Source: Gammaproteobacteria bacterium
GTDB lineage: Bacteria > Pseudomonadota > Gammaproteobacteria > Pseudomonadales > Azotimanducaceae_A
DNA: 64,000 bases
Direction: 5' to 3'
Assembly (NCBI GenBank): GCA_012960755.1
Contig: DUAT01000119.1
Coordinates: forward strand, 1 to 64,000
Shown: piece after piece, positions 25,465 to 33,842 of the stretch
How positions within the stretch are numbered: the first letter of the stretch is position 1
Layout: every line of letters begins with the position of its first letter
Notes under the pieces: model-generated
Told to the model about the DNA's origin: nothing
Seen by the model: only the letters and a program-made list of their open reading frames with translations
Databases searched by the model: none
Translations under genes and position numbers: made by a program

Positions 25465-26691
25465 TCAGGCAAACAAACTCTCTTGAAAACCGGGTTCGAA
25501 ATATCTTGCGTCAATCGCTTCCGGCCCCATAAATGCGGCCAGTAGTATCATTTGTAGTTCCGGATTTTCATTGATTCTTTTCCTGGCCCGGGCTCTCGTT
25601 GCTTCAGCTTCTTTTCCAAAACGTGCATTCATTTGAGTAGCAAACTGGGCAGTCAGTCGTAGTCGTCGTAATCGTTCCTTTCTCTCATGCCCATAAGGCA
25701 GGAATATTTCAGTTGACCATTGATGTTGCTGTGACAGGATCTCTGCCACCATTCGGGCATCCCGTAACGTCACCGAAAGCCCTTGCCCCAATATCGGGTC
25801 GTTGTAACCTGCGGCATCGCCGATGAGCACCACACCCTGTACCCAGGGATTATCAACCCAGGCATCCTGACTCGGATTTGATCGACAGGGGCCAATCGGT
25901 GTCGCATTCGCTATCGCCTTACTGTTGGGGACACAAGCCATATCGAAAGCCTTGAGCATTTCGGCAGCACCAGATTCACCCGCGAATCGACTGCGATCAG
26001 CCAGGTCATAATCTACATAAAGCCGCACTTTACCGTCGCCTTGCGGAAAAATCAGATAGTGTATGTCGCCAACCTTACCGATTGATTGAAGATCCGCGGG
26101 CCAGTCGTGGGCATCGTCGATCAGTAAACCTGCGATGAGATGATCAATCGGGTCTTCTTCGAGCTTCAATCCAATTTGACGCCGAACCACAGATGTGCGG
26201 CCATCAGCACCTACAATCAGGCGACATTCGCAGGTAGACGCCTGTCCATCATGCAGGTAAGAAACTTCAGGATTCTCGCCAGGTGAGATTTCAACTTTAT
26301 TGACGCCCCTTTTTACTACACACCCAGATTCAATGGCGTGGTTTAAGATGATGTTTTGTAAGGTGACATGCTGAATAGTGAGAGGCCCGTCTACGCCTGC
26401 GACGAGGTTTAAAGGCATTTCGGATGACTCTGCATCTTCGGGGCTAAGGAGTTCATCATAGCCAATATTGCGGGTGATATGGTGACCACCAGCCTGCATT
26501 GTCAGATCATACAGATCCAGATTCATCAGTTCTTTGACCCCCCAGGGGGCCATCCATTCACCGCGTACCCGATCGTAAAAATCGGTTTCTCGCTCGAGTA
26601 TTAATACACTCAGGCCCGAATCGGCGAGTTTGGCGCCAAGGGTACAGCCTCCTATACCGCCGCCTACAATAACAACGTCAGCAGAATCCAT
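25465..26691 (-). CDS. FAD-dependent monooxygenase, PHBH fold (copy A)
   Basis: 408-aa flavoprotein of the p-hydroxybenzoate hydroxylase/geranylgeranyl-reductase fold. FAD motifs: GGGIGG at 10-15 with VLILERE closing the Rossmann unit, VGADGRTSVVR in the middle and VLIGDAAGYNDPILGQGLSVTLRDAR near residue 280. The DRVRGEWMAPWGVKEL segment is shared with a second gene at 32496, showing the two are paralogues. Hydroxylation, epoxidation or saturation of a substrate double bond are all possible. It is convergent with the TauD gene and divergent from the GPH carrier, with 161 bp between the latter two. Confidence 0.88.
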   Translation of the reverse strand: MDSADVVIVGGGIGGCTLGAKLADSGLSVLILERETDFYDRVRGEWMAPWGVKELMNLDLYDLTMQAGGHHITRNIGYDELLSPEDAESSEMPLNLVAGVDGPLTIQHVTLQNIILNHAIESGCVVKRGVNKVEISPGENPEVSYLHDGQASTCECRLIVGADGRTSVVRRQIGLKLEEDPIDHLIAGLLIDDAHDWPADLQSIGKVGDIHYLIFPQGDGKVRLYVDYDLADRSRFAGESGAAEMLKAFDMACVPNSKAIANATPIGPCRSNPSQDAWVDNPWVQGVVLIGDAAGYNDPILGQGLSVTLRDARMVAEILSQQHQWSTEIFLPYGHERKERLRRLRLTAQFATQMNARFGKEAEATRARARKRINENPELQMILLAAFMGPEAIDARYFEPGFQESLFA

Positions 26692-26852
26692 CTGATTGCC
26701 TCGATTTATTAATTGGCCTCACTCTAACGAATCGAAAGAAGCAATCCAAGATAAGATGGTAAAACAGCGTTCGTTCTTTTAGTCCTTAACCGGTTGCTTC
26801 TACGTCTGATAAATGTAATTTTTACCCTGACTCCAGCAACCAGACCGATGAT

Positions 26853-28310
26853 ATGACGAATACCATGCACCTGACGTTTAAGCAAAGGGTATTGTTTTCC
26901 ATTGGTGGTCCCGGCTGGCAAATTACCAACTCGGTTGTCGTCTCGTTGGGGATATACTTCTACTTGCCACCGGCGGGGGCTGGGCTTGAAGCGCTGGTAA
27001 GTGAGGAGGTTTTCCTGGGTGTGCTGACAGCCTATGGTTTGGCGCGCCTGATTGGTGGTGTCGTTGATTCCCTGGCTGACCCGGTCGTCGGTCATTTCTC
27101 AGACCGGTCTAATTCACAATACGGTCGGCGGCGCGTCTTTATGATCGCAGGCATCGTACCCATGTGCGCTGTTCCTGGTCTGATATTCTTCCCACCTGGC
27201 GAACCGGGCAGTTTTAGCATTTTTGCCTACCTGACGACACTGCTTGCTTTGTACTATATCTTCTTTACCGTCTATGTAGCGCCTTACCTGGCATTGATTC
27301 CTGAAATTGCCAGAACAGAAGAGGACCGGATTGAACTGGCTCGTCTGCGTGCAGTAATTGGAGGCCCAATGATTATGGCCTACGGCGTGCTTTGGCTTGC
27401 AGGGATCAGTTTTCTGAAAGGTCAGGGTTTTGAGGCTACAACGGCAATTCAAATTGTGGTTGTCATATCCTGCGTGTTCTCATTCATCTGTTGTCTCTGC
27501 CCAATCCTGGCGGTAGACGAATCACAGTTCACGTCTATTCATTCGTCACTGAATATGCGCGACGCATTGAGCAAGACGCTCAGCAACAGGCCATTTGTTA
27601 TCTATCTGTTCGCCCAGATCATTTTTATTCTCGGCATTACAATGACCGGCCCGGCAGTCCCGTATTTCGCGAGAGTCATTTTGGGTCGTGACGAGGGCTT
27701 CGCGGCCCAACTGTCACTCGCGATGCTGCCGGGTATTATTCTGGGTTTTATCGTTATTGATCGGGTCGTCGCGAAGATCGGGACGAAAGCAACACTGGTG
27801 GGCACCATCTTTCTACTGGGGGTGCCGATGTTTCCCTACGGATTCTTAACACCCAGTTCACCGGGCGAGGCGGGTGATCAATTCAATCTCATCGTGATTA
27901 TTGTGCTGTCTATCATTAAGGGATTCCCGATTGCCGGTCTCATGATACTGCCAACGGTTATCCTCGGTCAGTTGATTGACCTTGATGAAGCGCGCACCGG
28001 GGCAAACCGGGCTGGAATGTATTATGGCGTTCAGGGGTTGTTCACGAAATGGGTTTATGCGGCAGCAGCAGCAATTCTCAGCTATTTGTTGTCCGCCTAT
28101 GGCAGAAGTGCAGAAGAGCCCCTCGGCGTGCTGCTTATTGGACCCGTCGCCGGTACATTTTGTGTCATCGCGGCTATCTTCTATACATTTTATCCGGAAC
28201 GGGAAGTCCGTCATGCGGTGGATAACTACAAAAACAGCGGATTGACAGATGTCCCTGCAGATTCTCCCAATCCCATCGCTGATGATTTTTTGATTAATGA
28301 GCGTAAGTAG
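26853..28310 (+). CDS. GPH-type MFS carrier (MelB-like symporter family)
   Basis: 485-aa membrane transporter of the glycoside-pentoside-hexuronide:cation symporter group within the MFS. Seen: VDSLADPVVGHFSDRSNSQYGRRRVFMIAG, the diagnostic helix 2-3 loop with the Asp of helix 2 that binds the cation in MelB. About 12 membrane helices follow, with the loop LIDLDEARTGANRAGMYYG between helices 10 and 11, also diagnostic. Marine proteobacteria carry many such carriers for non-sugar substrates. Its stop overlaps the start of the following hydrolase gene, and selD comes next, so the three may form an operon. Confidence 0.9.
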   Translation: MTNTMHLTFKQRVLFSIGGPGWQITNSVVVSLGIYFYLPPAGAGLEALVSEEVFLGVLTAYGLARLIGGVVDSLADPVVGHFSDRSNSQYGRRRVFMIAGIVPMCAVPGLIFFPPGEPGSFSIFAYLTTLLALYYIFFTVYVAPYLALIPEIARTEEDRIELARLRAVIGGPMIMAYGVLWLAGISFLKGQGFEATTAIQIVVVISCVFSFICCLCPILAVDESQFTSIHSSLNMRDALSKTLSNRPFVIYLFAQIIFILGITMTGPAVPYFARVILGRDEGFAAQLSLAMLPGIILGFIVIDRVVAKIGTKATLVGTIFLLGVPMFPYGFLTPSSPGEAGDQFNLIVIIVLSIIKGFPIAGLMILPTVILGQLIDLDEARTGANRAGMYYGVQGLFTKWVYAAAAAILSYLLSAYGRSAEEPLGVLLIGPVAGTFCVIAAIFYTFYPEREVRHAVDNYKNSGLTDVPADSPNPIADDFLINERK

Positions 28311-29163
28311 GATACTTTTTGAGGAAATAATTTCCCTTCTTTTAGAAATGATAAACCGAACAATAAAAACGACTCATTGTAATATTGAAATTGCAGAAAG
28401 CGATGGTAAGGGCAAAACGATACTTTTCATACACGGAAACTCGTCTTGCAAGGAAGTATTTCGACATCAGATAAATGGTGACGTTGGTAAATTATTCCAT
28501 TGCATCGCCATGGATTTACCTGGCCACGGAAACTCTGGCAATGCCTTGATTCCGGAACAAACTTATACAATGAGCGGGTACGCAGACGTCGTCTTGCAAG
28601 TCATGCGATCTCTCGGCGTGACGAGTTATGTTATCGTCGGCTGGTCATTGGGAGGTCACATCGCCGTTGAAACATTGTCTTTGACTGATGAAATCGCAGG
28701 GCTGATGATTTCAGGAACGCCACCTGTTGGTAAAAACCCTGATGACCTGGCAAGCGCCTTCCTGCCTTCAGAACATATGGCATTTACCGGCCAGGAAAAC
28801 CTGAGTGCTGATGAAGCTGATCGATATGCCCGCGCTACCTGCGGGACCGCAGCAAATTACGAACCGTTTCTGGGTGAAGCGGTGCTTCGAACCGACGGCA
28901 GAGCGCGGCGTCTCATGATGGAGGCGGTTGGGCAGGGCAAAGGGGCTGATCAGCGAAATGTGGTCAAAACAAGCTTGATTCCAATTGCAGTCGTCAATGG
29001 TGCCGACGAAGAGATGGTCAATAACGACTACCTGAAAACTGTGGCGTTTGGGAATCTGTGGAGGCGCAGGATTCACTTGCTACCTAATGTTGGCCACGCC
29101 CCATTCTGGGAATCCCCTAAGGAATTTGATCGATTGATCCTGGAATACATGAAAGACGTGTGA
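28297..29163 (+). CDS. alpha/beta hydrolase, serine type
   Basis: 288-aa alpha/beta-fold hydrolase. The nucleophile elbow GWSLGG has Ser117; FIHGNSS at 44-50 is the oxyanion motif; GVGHAP-like NVGHAPFWE near the end supplies the His, and an acid lies in AVVNGADEE. Two starts are possible: ATG 28297, which overlaps the carrier gene by 14 bp, or ATG 28348 (MINRTIKTT), which gives a more usual N-terminus; neither has a strong ribosome site. The substrate is unknown, perhaps an ester taken up by the GPH carrier. selD begins 67 bp downstream. Confidence 0.85.
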   Translation: MSVSRILFEEIISLLLEMINRTIKTTHCNIEIAESDGKGKTILFIHGNSSCKEVFRHQINGDVGKLFHCIAMDLPGHGNSGNALIPEQTYTMSGYADVVLQVMRSLGVTSYVIVGWSLGGHIAVETLSLTDEIAGLMISGTPPVGKNPDDLASAFLPSEHMAFTGQENLSADEADRYARATCGTAANYEPFLGEAVLRTDGRARRLMMEAVGQGKGADQRNVVKTSLIPIAVVNGADEEMVNNDYLKTVAFGNLWRRRIHLLPNVGHAPFWESPKEFDRLILEYMKDV

Positions 29164-29230
29164 CGAGCATGCAAGACCCGATTTGTGGTATTTTACTCCG
29201 GCATTTATTCCAACCAACCCCAGGACACAG

Positions 29231-30286
29231 ATGGCTTTTAGTTTTCGCAAGCATACGCTAACCAGTCTTTCCCGCACTTGCGGTTGAGCAGGCAAGCTCA
29301 GTTCGGTCGAACTGACAGCTTTGCTGGAGAAGATTCCGGCGACCAGTGATCCCAATCTTCTGGTGGGTTTCGACACCAGTGATGATGCGGGCGTGTATCG
29401 CCTGGATGGCGAGCAGGCGCTGGTAGTTACTGCAGATTTTATTACACCACCGGTAGATGACCCCTATATTTTCGGTCAGATCGCTGCTGCAAACTCCTTG
29501 AGTGATGTCTATGCGATGGGTGGTAAACCGCTGGTTTGTCTGAATCTGGTGTGTTTTCCGTCGGACAAACTTGGAGCTGATGTTCTCCAGGGAATAATCG
29601 AGGGTGCCAACGAGAGAATCCAGCAGGCGGGAGCCATATTGATCGGAGGTCACAGTGTGGAGGATGCAGAACCCAAGTTTGGTTTGGCAGTAACGGGTAT
29701 GGTTCATCCTGAAAAATACTGGTCGAATGCCGGTGCCCAGGTCGGTGACTCAGTGATTCTAACGAAACCACTGGGTAGCGGTGTAATACTCAATGCGAAC
29801 GTTAAGAAAAAGGTGTCGGAGGGTGCTTTACAAAGCTGCCTTGACAAGTTAATCGAACTCAATGCAACAACTTCTGGGGTGCTGGCGGATTTTGACGTTC
29901 ATGCTGTAACCGATGTCACAGGATTTGGGCTCTGTGGCCATGCGCTGGAGATCGCGAAGGCATCGAACCTGTTAATTGAAATCGACAGCAAAGCATTACC
30001 GCTGTTTGATGAGGCGATTCTGATGTATGACAAGGGATTCACTACGGGTGCTAACGAGGTTAACCGGGCTCAGGTAGAAGCTGAATCCAGGTTTGGATCA
30101 ACTATCCCGAAGAGTCTGGTTGAAGTACTGATGGATCCCCAGACCAGCGGTGGGTTGCTGGTAACGGTGCCGGAATCAGAAGCGGGGAGTGTGGTGCATG
30201 CTTTACACAGCGCGGGAGTTGAGGACGCGGTTGTGATTGGACAAACAAAGCAACGAGTTGATTCAGGGTGTCTTGCAATCCTGTAA
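29231..30286 (+). CDS. selD: selenide, water dikinase containing selenocysteine
   Basis: SelD makes selenophosphate from selenide and ATP, the selenium donor for selenocysteine and 2-selenouridine. The gene runs from ATG 29231 (AGGA seven bases upstream) through TGA 29285-29287, read as Sec19, for 351 residues, the normal family length. The Sec stands exactly where other SelDs have the catalytic Cys: CG-Sec-AGK, with Lys22 three residues later as in the Cys-x-x-Lys of the E. coli enzyme. Downstream are GFDTSDDAGVY, VVTADFITPPVDDP, NSLSDVYAMGG and DPQTSGGLL, all SelD hallmarks. Self-dependence on Sec means it needs a functional Sec system to be made. It supports reading the other TGA codons here as Sec. 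Confidence 0.95.
29285..29320 (+). promoter_or_regulatory. UGA selenocysteine codon with candidate SECIS hairpin in selD
   Basis: After TGA 29285-29287, AGCT (29295-29298) can pair with AGCT (29317-29320). Directly above it CAGTTC (29299-29304) pairs with GAACTG (29309-29314), leaving the loop GGTC. The GGUC loop is the sequence seen in the well-studied E. coli formate dehydrogenase SECIS, and the spacing from UGA to loop (17 nt) fits. Confidence 0.8.
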
Positions 30287-30347
30287 TGTAATGGGCGCTC
30301 TCGGCACGGGCTCCATGCTAGCTCGGCGCCCCCCAAAAAGGGCCCTC

Positions 30348-30387
30348 CTTCCAACTCAACGCTACCTGCGTTTTGGCGTTAAGTAAG
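30348..30387 (-). repeat. 40-bp dispersed repeat, copy 1 (inverted relative to 59257-59296)
   Basis: On the minus strand this segment matches 59257-59296 in 38 of 40 positions, including TTAACG, GTAGCGTTGAGTTGGAAG and an adjacent purine-rich ribosome-site-like run. At 59.3 kb it is the leader of an exported-protein gene; here no gene follows, only G/C-rich sequence between selD and the U32-like gene. It looks like an orphan leader left by rearrangement. The 125-bp gap also holds a GGGCGC...GCGCCC hairpin (30293-30331) that may end selD transcription. Confidence 0.7.
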
Positions 30388-30411
30388 TGCATTCGACTCT
30401 CACCTCAAACA

Positions 30412-31143
30412 TCAAAACCCTGTCAGCTGACCCGGTCTTGATCGAAGCAACTTGAAACGATGGAAACCCATATCCTGCAGATGGCCGAGATCGAAATCCA
30501 TCATCCCGAGAATGTCCCTGGGTTTCAGAGTCTGGGAACACTGCCAGAGGCTCATATCTCCATTTTTGTTAATTTTTGAAACACTGGGGTAGCAGATTTT
30601 CGAAGGACAAGTCATAGCGCAGCCTGCGTTAGCAAATAACATGATCCGCTGCTTTTCCGGGATTGACCGCAGAAAATCCCCGTCCTCATTGGCATCCATT
30701 GGAAGAATAACCGTATCGTATAGCTTGTAAGCTTTTTCGACCTTCTTAAGCGTGTTGATATTCTTGATAACACTGGCCTCGACCCGGTAATCCGGGAAAT
30801 CGTTTTTGATCCACCTGGCCAGCTGGTCATTGGTGATGATGACCGAATTACCCGGCCGATAGTGCTTTTCCAGGAACGGCAGGCACGCCGCATATTCGTC
30901 GGCAGTGGCGTAATGGTTGGTTAACGGCAGCCTCAGGTTGATCCCCATCTCATAAAGAGAACGTAAATCGTATCGACTTAGCTCCGTACTGGTAAACACC
31001 CGTCCCCCATACAATGTACAGGGCTCTGTAAAGCCGAAAAAACTCTCAATCTGGTTGATCGGAATATGACTGAAGTTTTTCTTGATCAGTTGATGTATGG
31101 GTAGTGCAGAAGGTTTCCCCCGTGCTGATATTGTAAATTGCAT
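30412..31143 (-). CDS. U32-peptidase-like protein with Cys cluster
   Basis: 243-aa protein. ATG 31143 is chosen because GGAGGT lies six bases upstream; the frame is open further to 31197. The segment ELSRYDLRSLYEMGINLRLPLTNHY, a barrel-like strand with conserved Tyr, and FANAGCAMTCPSKICYPS, a three-Cys motif resembling the N-x-x-C-x3-C-P region of U32 family proteins, place it near the U32 peptidase-like families. Those include RNA-hydroxylation and ubiquinone-pathway Fe-S proteins. A fourth Cys is in SLWQCSQ. It is convergent with selD. Its role is unknown; an Fe-S or metal site is likely. Confidence 0.6.
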   Translation of the reverse strand: MQFTISARGKPSALPIHQLIKKNFSHIPINQIESFFGFTEPCTLYGGRVFTSTELSRYDLRSLYEMGINLRLPLTNHYATADEYAACLPFLEKHYRPGNSVIITNDQLARWIKNDFPDYRVEASVIKNINTLKKVEKAYKLYDTVILPMDANEDGDFLRSIPEKQRIMLFANAGCAMTCPSKICYPSVSKINKNGDMSLWQCSQTLKPRDILGMMDFDLGHLQDMGFHRFKLLRSRPGQLTGF

Positions 31144-31317
31144 AACACCACCTCCAATTGATATTGGAACTGAACCGGGCAGCGGTGAAGATGACATAGA
31201 TCAAGGTTTAGATCCTTTTGCTACCCAAAAAGTGCGAACCAAAATACTCTCACCTTGATACAGGATAGTTTTCACTCTGACGCGAAAAATTTGAAAAGTG
31301 TAGCGCCTGGTAGGAAA

Positions 31318-31632
31318 ATGTATTGGGCGTCACCATGCTTAGGGAATGAGATGCAGATTAACAAAGCGAAACGGTTGCAGTCACTGGCAGGAAAACGTAT
31401 CGCGATGCTGGATTGTGGAAAGCGTGGCGGGAGTGAGATATTAAAAGCAGTCGCCCTGGTTCTTGCAGAATATCAGCAGGCCATAAACTATGAAGTCAAG
31501 TCAAATGCGCACCGAATAGGCTCACGGAAGCTCATCGAGTATCTTGCCAGTGGGTATGATGCCATTGTCTAGGGTAAGTGGTGTAGCCGCGCTGATGGCG
31601 TCAGTCATTTACTAAAGGGACCAAGGCCTTAG
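31318..31632 (+). pseudogene. UGSC-like protein relic interrupted by TAG
   Basis: The frame from ATG 31318 (alternatives 31351 or TTG 31255) reads LAGKRIAMLDCGKRGG..., LKAVALVLAEY, KSNAHRIGSRKLIEYLASGYDAIV and then stops at TAG 31570-31572. It resembles the N-terminal half of the UGSC selenoprotein at 62801: LQGKTIGLLSNRK, a later KANP, KLTDL and DYLL at matching spacing. After the TAG the frame continues GKWCSRADGVSH to a second TAG at 31630, roughly where the other protein has its GD-Sec-GSC motif. The C-terminal half is missing. A functional short protein of 84 residues cannot be excluded, but a decayed paralogue is more likely. Confidence 0.5.
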
Positions 31633-31652
31633 CGCACTGACCACAGACGTTG

Positions 31653-31787
31653 CTATCGTGCGTTGGTGGCTAGAAACCCAAGGATCAACTGCTCTACCGT
31701 ATCAGAGAGGCCGGGAACGTATAGCAGGCTGATGACCAGGGCAACCGTGATTGCCGTGCAGAGAATGAAGTAGTTTTTAGTTTTCAC
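31653..31787 (-). CDS. 44-aa single-pass membrane protein, translationally coupled
   Basis: A short frame starts at GTG 31787, overlapping the TGA of the upstream 182-aa gene as GTGA, with GGAG about eight bases before it. It encodes MKTKNYFILC followed by one hydrophobic helix (about residues 6-24) and a short polar tail ending in TNAR. The length, coupling and membrane segment support a real small gene. The upstream protein also has a single N-terminal membrane anchor, so the two may form a small membrane complex. No family is recognised. Confidence 0.5.
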   Translation of the reverse strand: MKTKNYFILCTAITVALVISLLYVPGLSDTVEQLILGFLATNAR

Positions 31788-32332
31788 AAGCGCGCTCCAT
31801 CTCTTGGGGCCATTTCGAATATCCAGGTATCGCCATTCATCACTGCTTCCTTAATAGCGGCAATTGCTTCAGGTGTACTCCCTCCAGCATATTTCGCTGC
31901 CAGTTTTGCAGCAACGCCATCGATGACGTCTCCACCTTTGATGCGGTTTAGTTTTCGTTCGTAGCGCACGCCGCTAATACGTGCGACGGCAAGACCATCA
32001 CCCTCGTCGGCCTGAAATGCCCAGTCCTTCCAGATACGACCCAGAAAAGACCGCATGTAACCAGAGGGTATGTAAACTTTACCGTCACTTTCCATAATGA
32101 AAATAGTGCGGGAGCTCAGTGGATTTACCAATTGAAGTTCAATTGTGGTGACATCGTCGGTAAAGCGCCAGTCCGGATCAGGACCAGAATGCAATTCCCC
32201 GGAAACAAGCTCCCCACCAGGAAAAAGAATGGACGGACCATCGGCACCTTGTTTCTCGAGTTTCAGGGTCACAATGGTGACAACTGGAATCAATATGATG
32301 ACTCCGATGACTTGAAGAATAATACGTAGCAT
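31784..32332 (-). CDS. membrane-anchored protein of unknown function
   Basis: 182-aa protein from ATG 32332 (AGGGTGCTG just before it; an in-frame ATG at 32362 is less likely). A strong N-terminal hydrophobic segment (MLRIILQVIGVIILIPVV) acts as an anchor. The following domain (TTIELQLVNPLSSRTIFIMESDGKVYIPSGYM, then VARISGVRYERKLNRI) has the strand order of a PNPOx/split-barrel-like fold, but no cofactor motif can be assigned with confidence. It overlaps a 44-aa membrane protein gene downstream. Confidence 0.55.
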   Translation of the reverse strand: MLRIILQVIGVIILIPVVTIVTLKLEKQGADGPSILFPGGELVSGELHSGPDPDWRFTDDVTTIELQLVNPLSSRTIFIMESDGKVYIPSGYMRSFLGRIWKDWAFQADEGDGLAVARISGVRYERKLNRIKGGDVIDGVAAKLAAKYAGGSTPEAIAAIKEAVMNGDTWIFEMAPRDGARL

Positions 32333-32383
32333 CAGCACCCTACCTTCACACAGTAGGTTCATGCTACAAGCAAGTGTGTTGAG

Positions 32384-32404
32384 TGTCGATAGCTGCTATC
32401 GACA
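32384..32404. repeat. perfect hairpin between two leftward genes
   Basis: A 9-bp perfect stem, TGTCGATAG (32384-32392) with CTATCGACA (32396-32404), has a 3-base loop. It lies between the end of the FAD monooxygenase gene (32496) and the start of the membrane-anchored protein gene (32332). No T-run follows on the minus strand, so termination is not certain; it could be an operator for the downstream pair. Confidence 0.45.
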
Positions 32405-32427
32405 ATTGTAAACTCGTGGGAAACTCG

Positions 32428-32445
32428 CGGGACAGTTTACTTAAT
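32428..32445. repeat. 18-bp dispersed sequence, copy 2
   Basis: Identical to 25387-25404 and placed likewise just beyond the stop codon of a FAD monooxygenase gene (32496-33701). See copy 1 for interpretation. Confidence 0.55.
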
Positions 32446-32495
32446 CAGTTTGACAAGCGAACTAAGATCCCTGTTTATTTGAAAAAACAGTAGAT

Positions 32496-33701
32496 TTAAC
32501 ATTCGCCATAAAATCGTTGTCTGGCAATCTCATCGCTCGGCGACTCTGGCCCTAAGCCGACAATGTCAGGCATACGCGTAGCATCAGCGGCTATTTTCGG
32601 TAACGCCCTGGTGCGTCGGTCATTGGTGCCATCATCCAGCGCCAGGAACATATCTGTCATCCAGGATTCGATCCGCTGAATCGATTCGAAGTATTCAGCG
32701 CGCTGATCAGCATAGCTTTGTGCTCCTTCATCCCAGTCGTTAGTGTTTGTGAGTTGGTCTGACAAGATTCGAGCATCTCTAAGTGCGAGTGACATGCCAC
32801 ATCCCCAGGTTGGATCACTCACGCCAGCAGCATCTCCCACAAGTACCATATTACTTTTGTAGGCAGAAGCGACCCAGTTTGGCGTAGCATCGAAACTGGC
32901 GAGGGGCCCAATGGCTTTAATTTTTGTAAACCATTGCCGGGGAACGCCACTGGCATAACAAGCATTGATAAAGTCCGGAATCGCTTTTGATCCACTGAGC
33001 GTTTTTGGTGTTTTGTGTTTGTTAGTAGCGACATAAGTTCTGAAGCGGTTCTGGCCGATCGGAAAAATTGAAATCATCTGTCCGAGCTGTGCGTTTACAA
33101 TGAAGTGGGATGATTTTTCGTCAACATCAATACCTTGCAACAGCAAACCAGCAAATAGCATGCGATCGTTGCCTTTGTGGCGTATAAATCCTCCCAGTTT
33201 ACTTGTGAGTGATTGTCGACCATCGGCGCCGATTAAGAGCCTGGCGGAAGCTGTTAGTTCATTGCCTTGCTGCTTGTATGTAACCGAGGGAAACTCTCCA
33301 GGGATCAGGCCAGTCACGTTAGCGCCCTGTACAACATCGGCACCCGCTTCCCTGGCCGACTGGATCATGACAGATTGCATTTCGGGGTGAGAAAAACCGA
33401 GCGCACAGGTTTTGTGCGGATTGCTTGAGGCCAGATCTCGCCGGTCGATGAATTCACCGGCTTCGGCGTACTTGCTCCAGCCTTCAATAGTATTGGCGCA
33501 TTTATTGGTTAAGATCTCGTAAAGCCCAATCGACCTGGCTTCGGCAACACCCCAGGGCATGAGTATTTCTCCCCTGACACGATCTTTGAACTTGGTTTCC
33601 CTTTCCAGTAACAGGACGTGTGATCCCTGACCTGCCATAACCTTGGCAACTGCTGCTCCAGCCAGGCCGCCACCAATTACAATAAGATCGTGTGTCATCA
33701 T
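32496..33701 (-). CDS. FAD-dependent monooxygenase, PHBH fold (copy B)
   Basis: 401-aa flavoprotein from ATG 33701 (TTTGGACAAAG upstream; an in-frame ATG at 33719 is less likely). FAD motifs: IVIGGGLAGAAVA near the N-terminus, LLIGADGRQSLTSKLG and MVLVGDAAGVSDPTWGCGMSLALRDAR. It shares the DRVRGEILMPWGVAEA segment and overall layout with the gene at 25465, so both belong to one subfamily, but they are well diverged. The substrate is unknown. It is a single leftward gene followed by the membrane-anchored protein pair. Confidence 0.88.
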   Translation of the reverse strand: MMTHDLIVIGGGLAGAAVAKVMAGQGSHVLLLERETKFKDRVRGEILMPWGVAEARSIGLYEILTNKCANTIEGWSKYAEAGEFIDRRDLASSNPHKTCALGFSHPEMQSVMIQSAREAGADVVQGANVTGLIPGEFPSVTYKQQGNELTASARLLIGADGRQSLTSKLGGFIRHKGNDRMLFAGLLLQGIDVDEKSSHFIVNAQLGQMISIFPIGQNRFRTYVATNKHKTPKTLSGSKAIPDFINACYASGVPRQWFTKIKAIGPLASFDATPNWVASAYKSNMVLVGDAAGVSDPTWGCGMSLALRDARILSDQLTNTNDWDEGAQSYADQRAEYFESIQRIESWMTDMFLALDDGTNDRRTRALPKIAADATRMPDIVGLGPESPSDEIARQRFYGEC

Positions 33702-33842
33702 CTTTGTCCAAAGGCACAATTAGGAAAATCCTAACACTGTGTGTGCGGCTAACTGCTATGGTTTACCGGGTGAATGAGCAGGTATTCACATTTGGGGCCC
33801 TTAGGGCCAGAGTGTACTGACTGCTGTGGGTTGCGGGGTCTG

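Noticed and set aside
29321..30286. selD starting at TTG 29321 as a Cys/Sec-free protein
   Set aside because: That start would remove the catalytic site and glycine-rich N-terminus. The upstream 30 codons with Sec19 match SelD exactly.
30287..30411. tRNA-Sec (selC) downstream of selD
   Set aside because: A TTCGACT sequence looks like a T-loop, but the flanking bases do not form the arm, and no long acceptor stem or TCA anticodon arm could be folded.
31570..31572. TAG decoded as pyrrolysine
   Set aside because: No pylT/pylS signal is visible, and the sequence after the TAG quickly meets another TAG. Gene decay is simpler.
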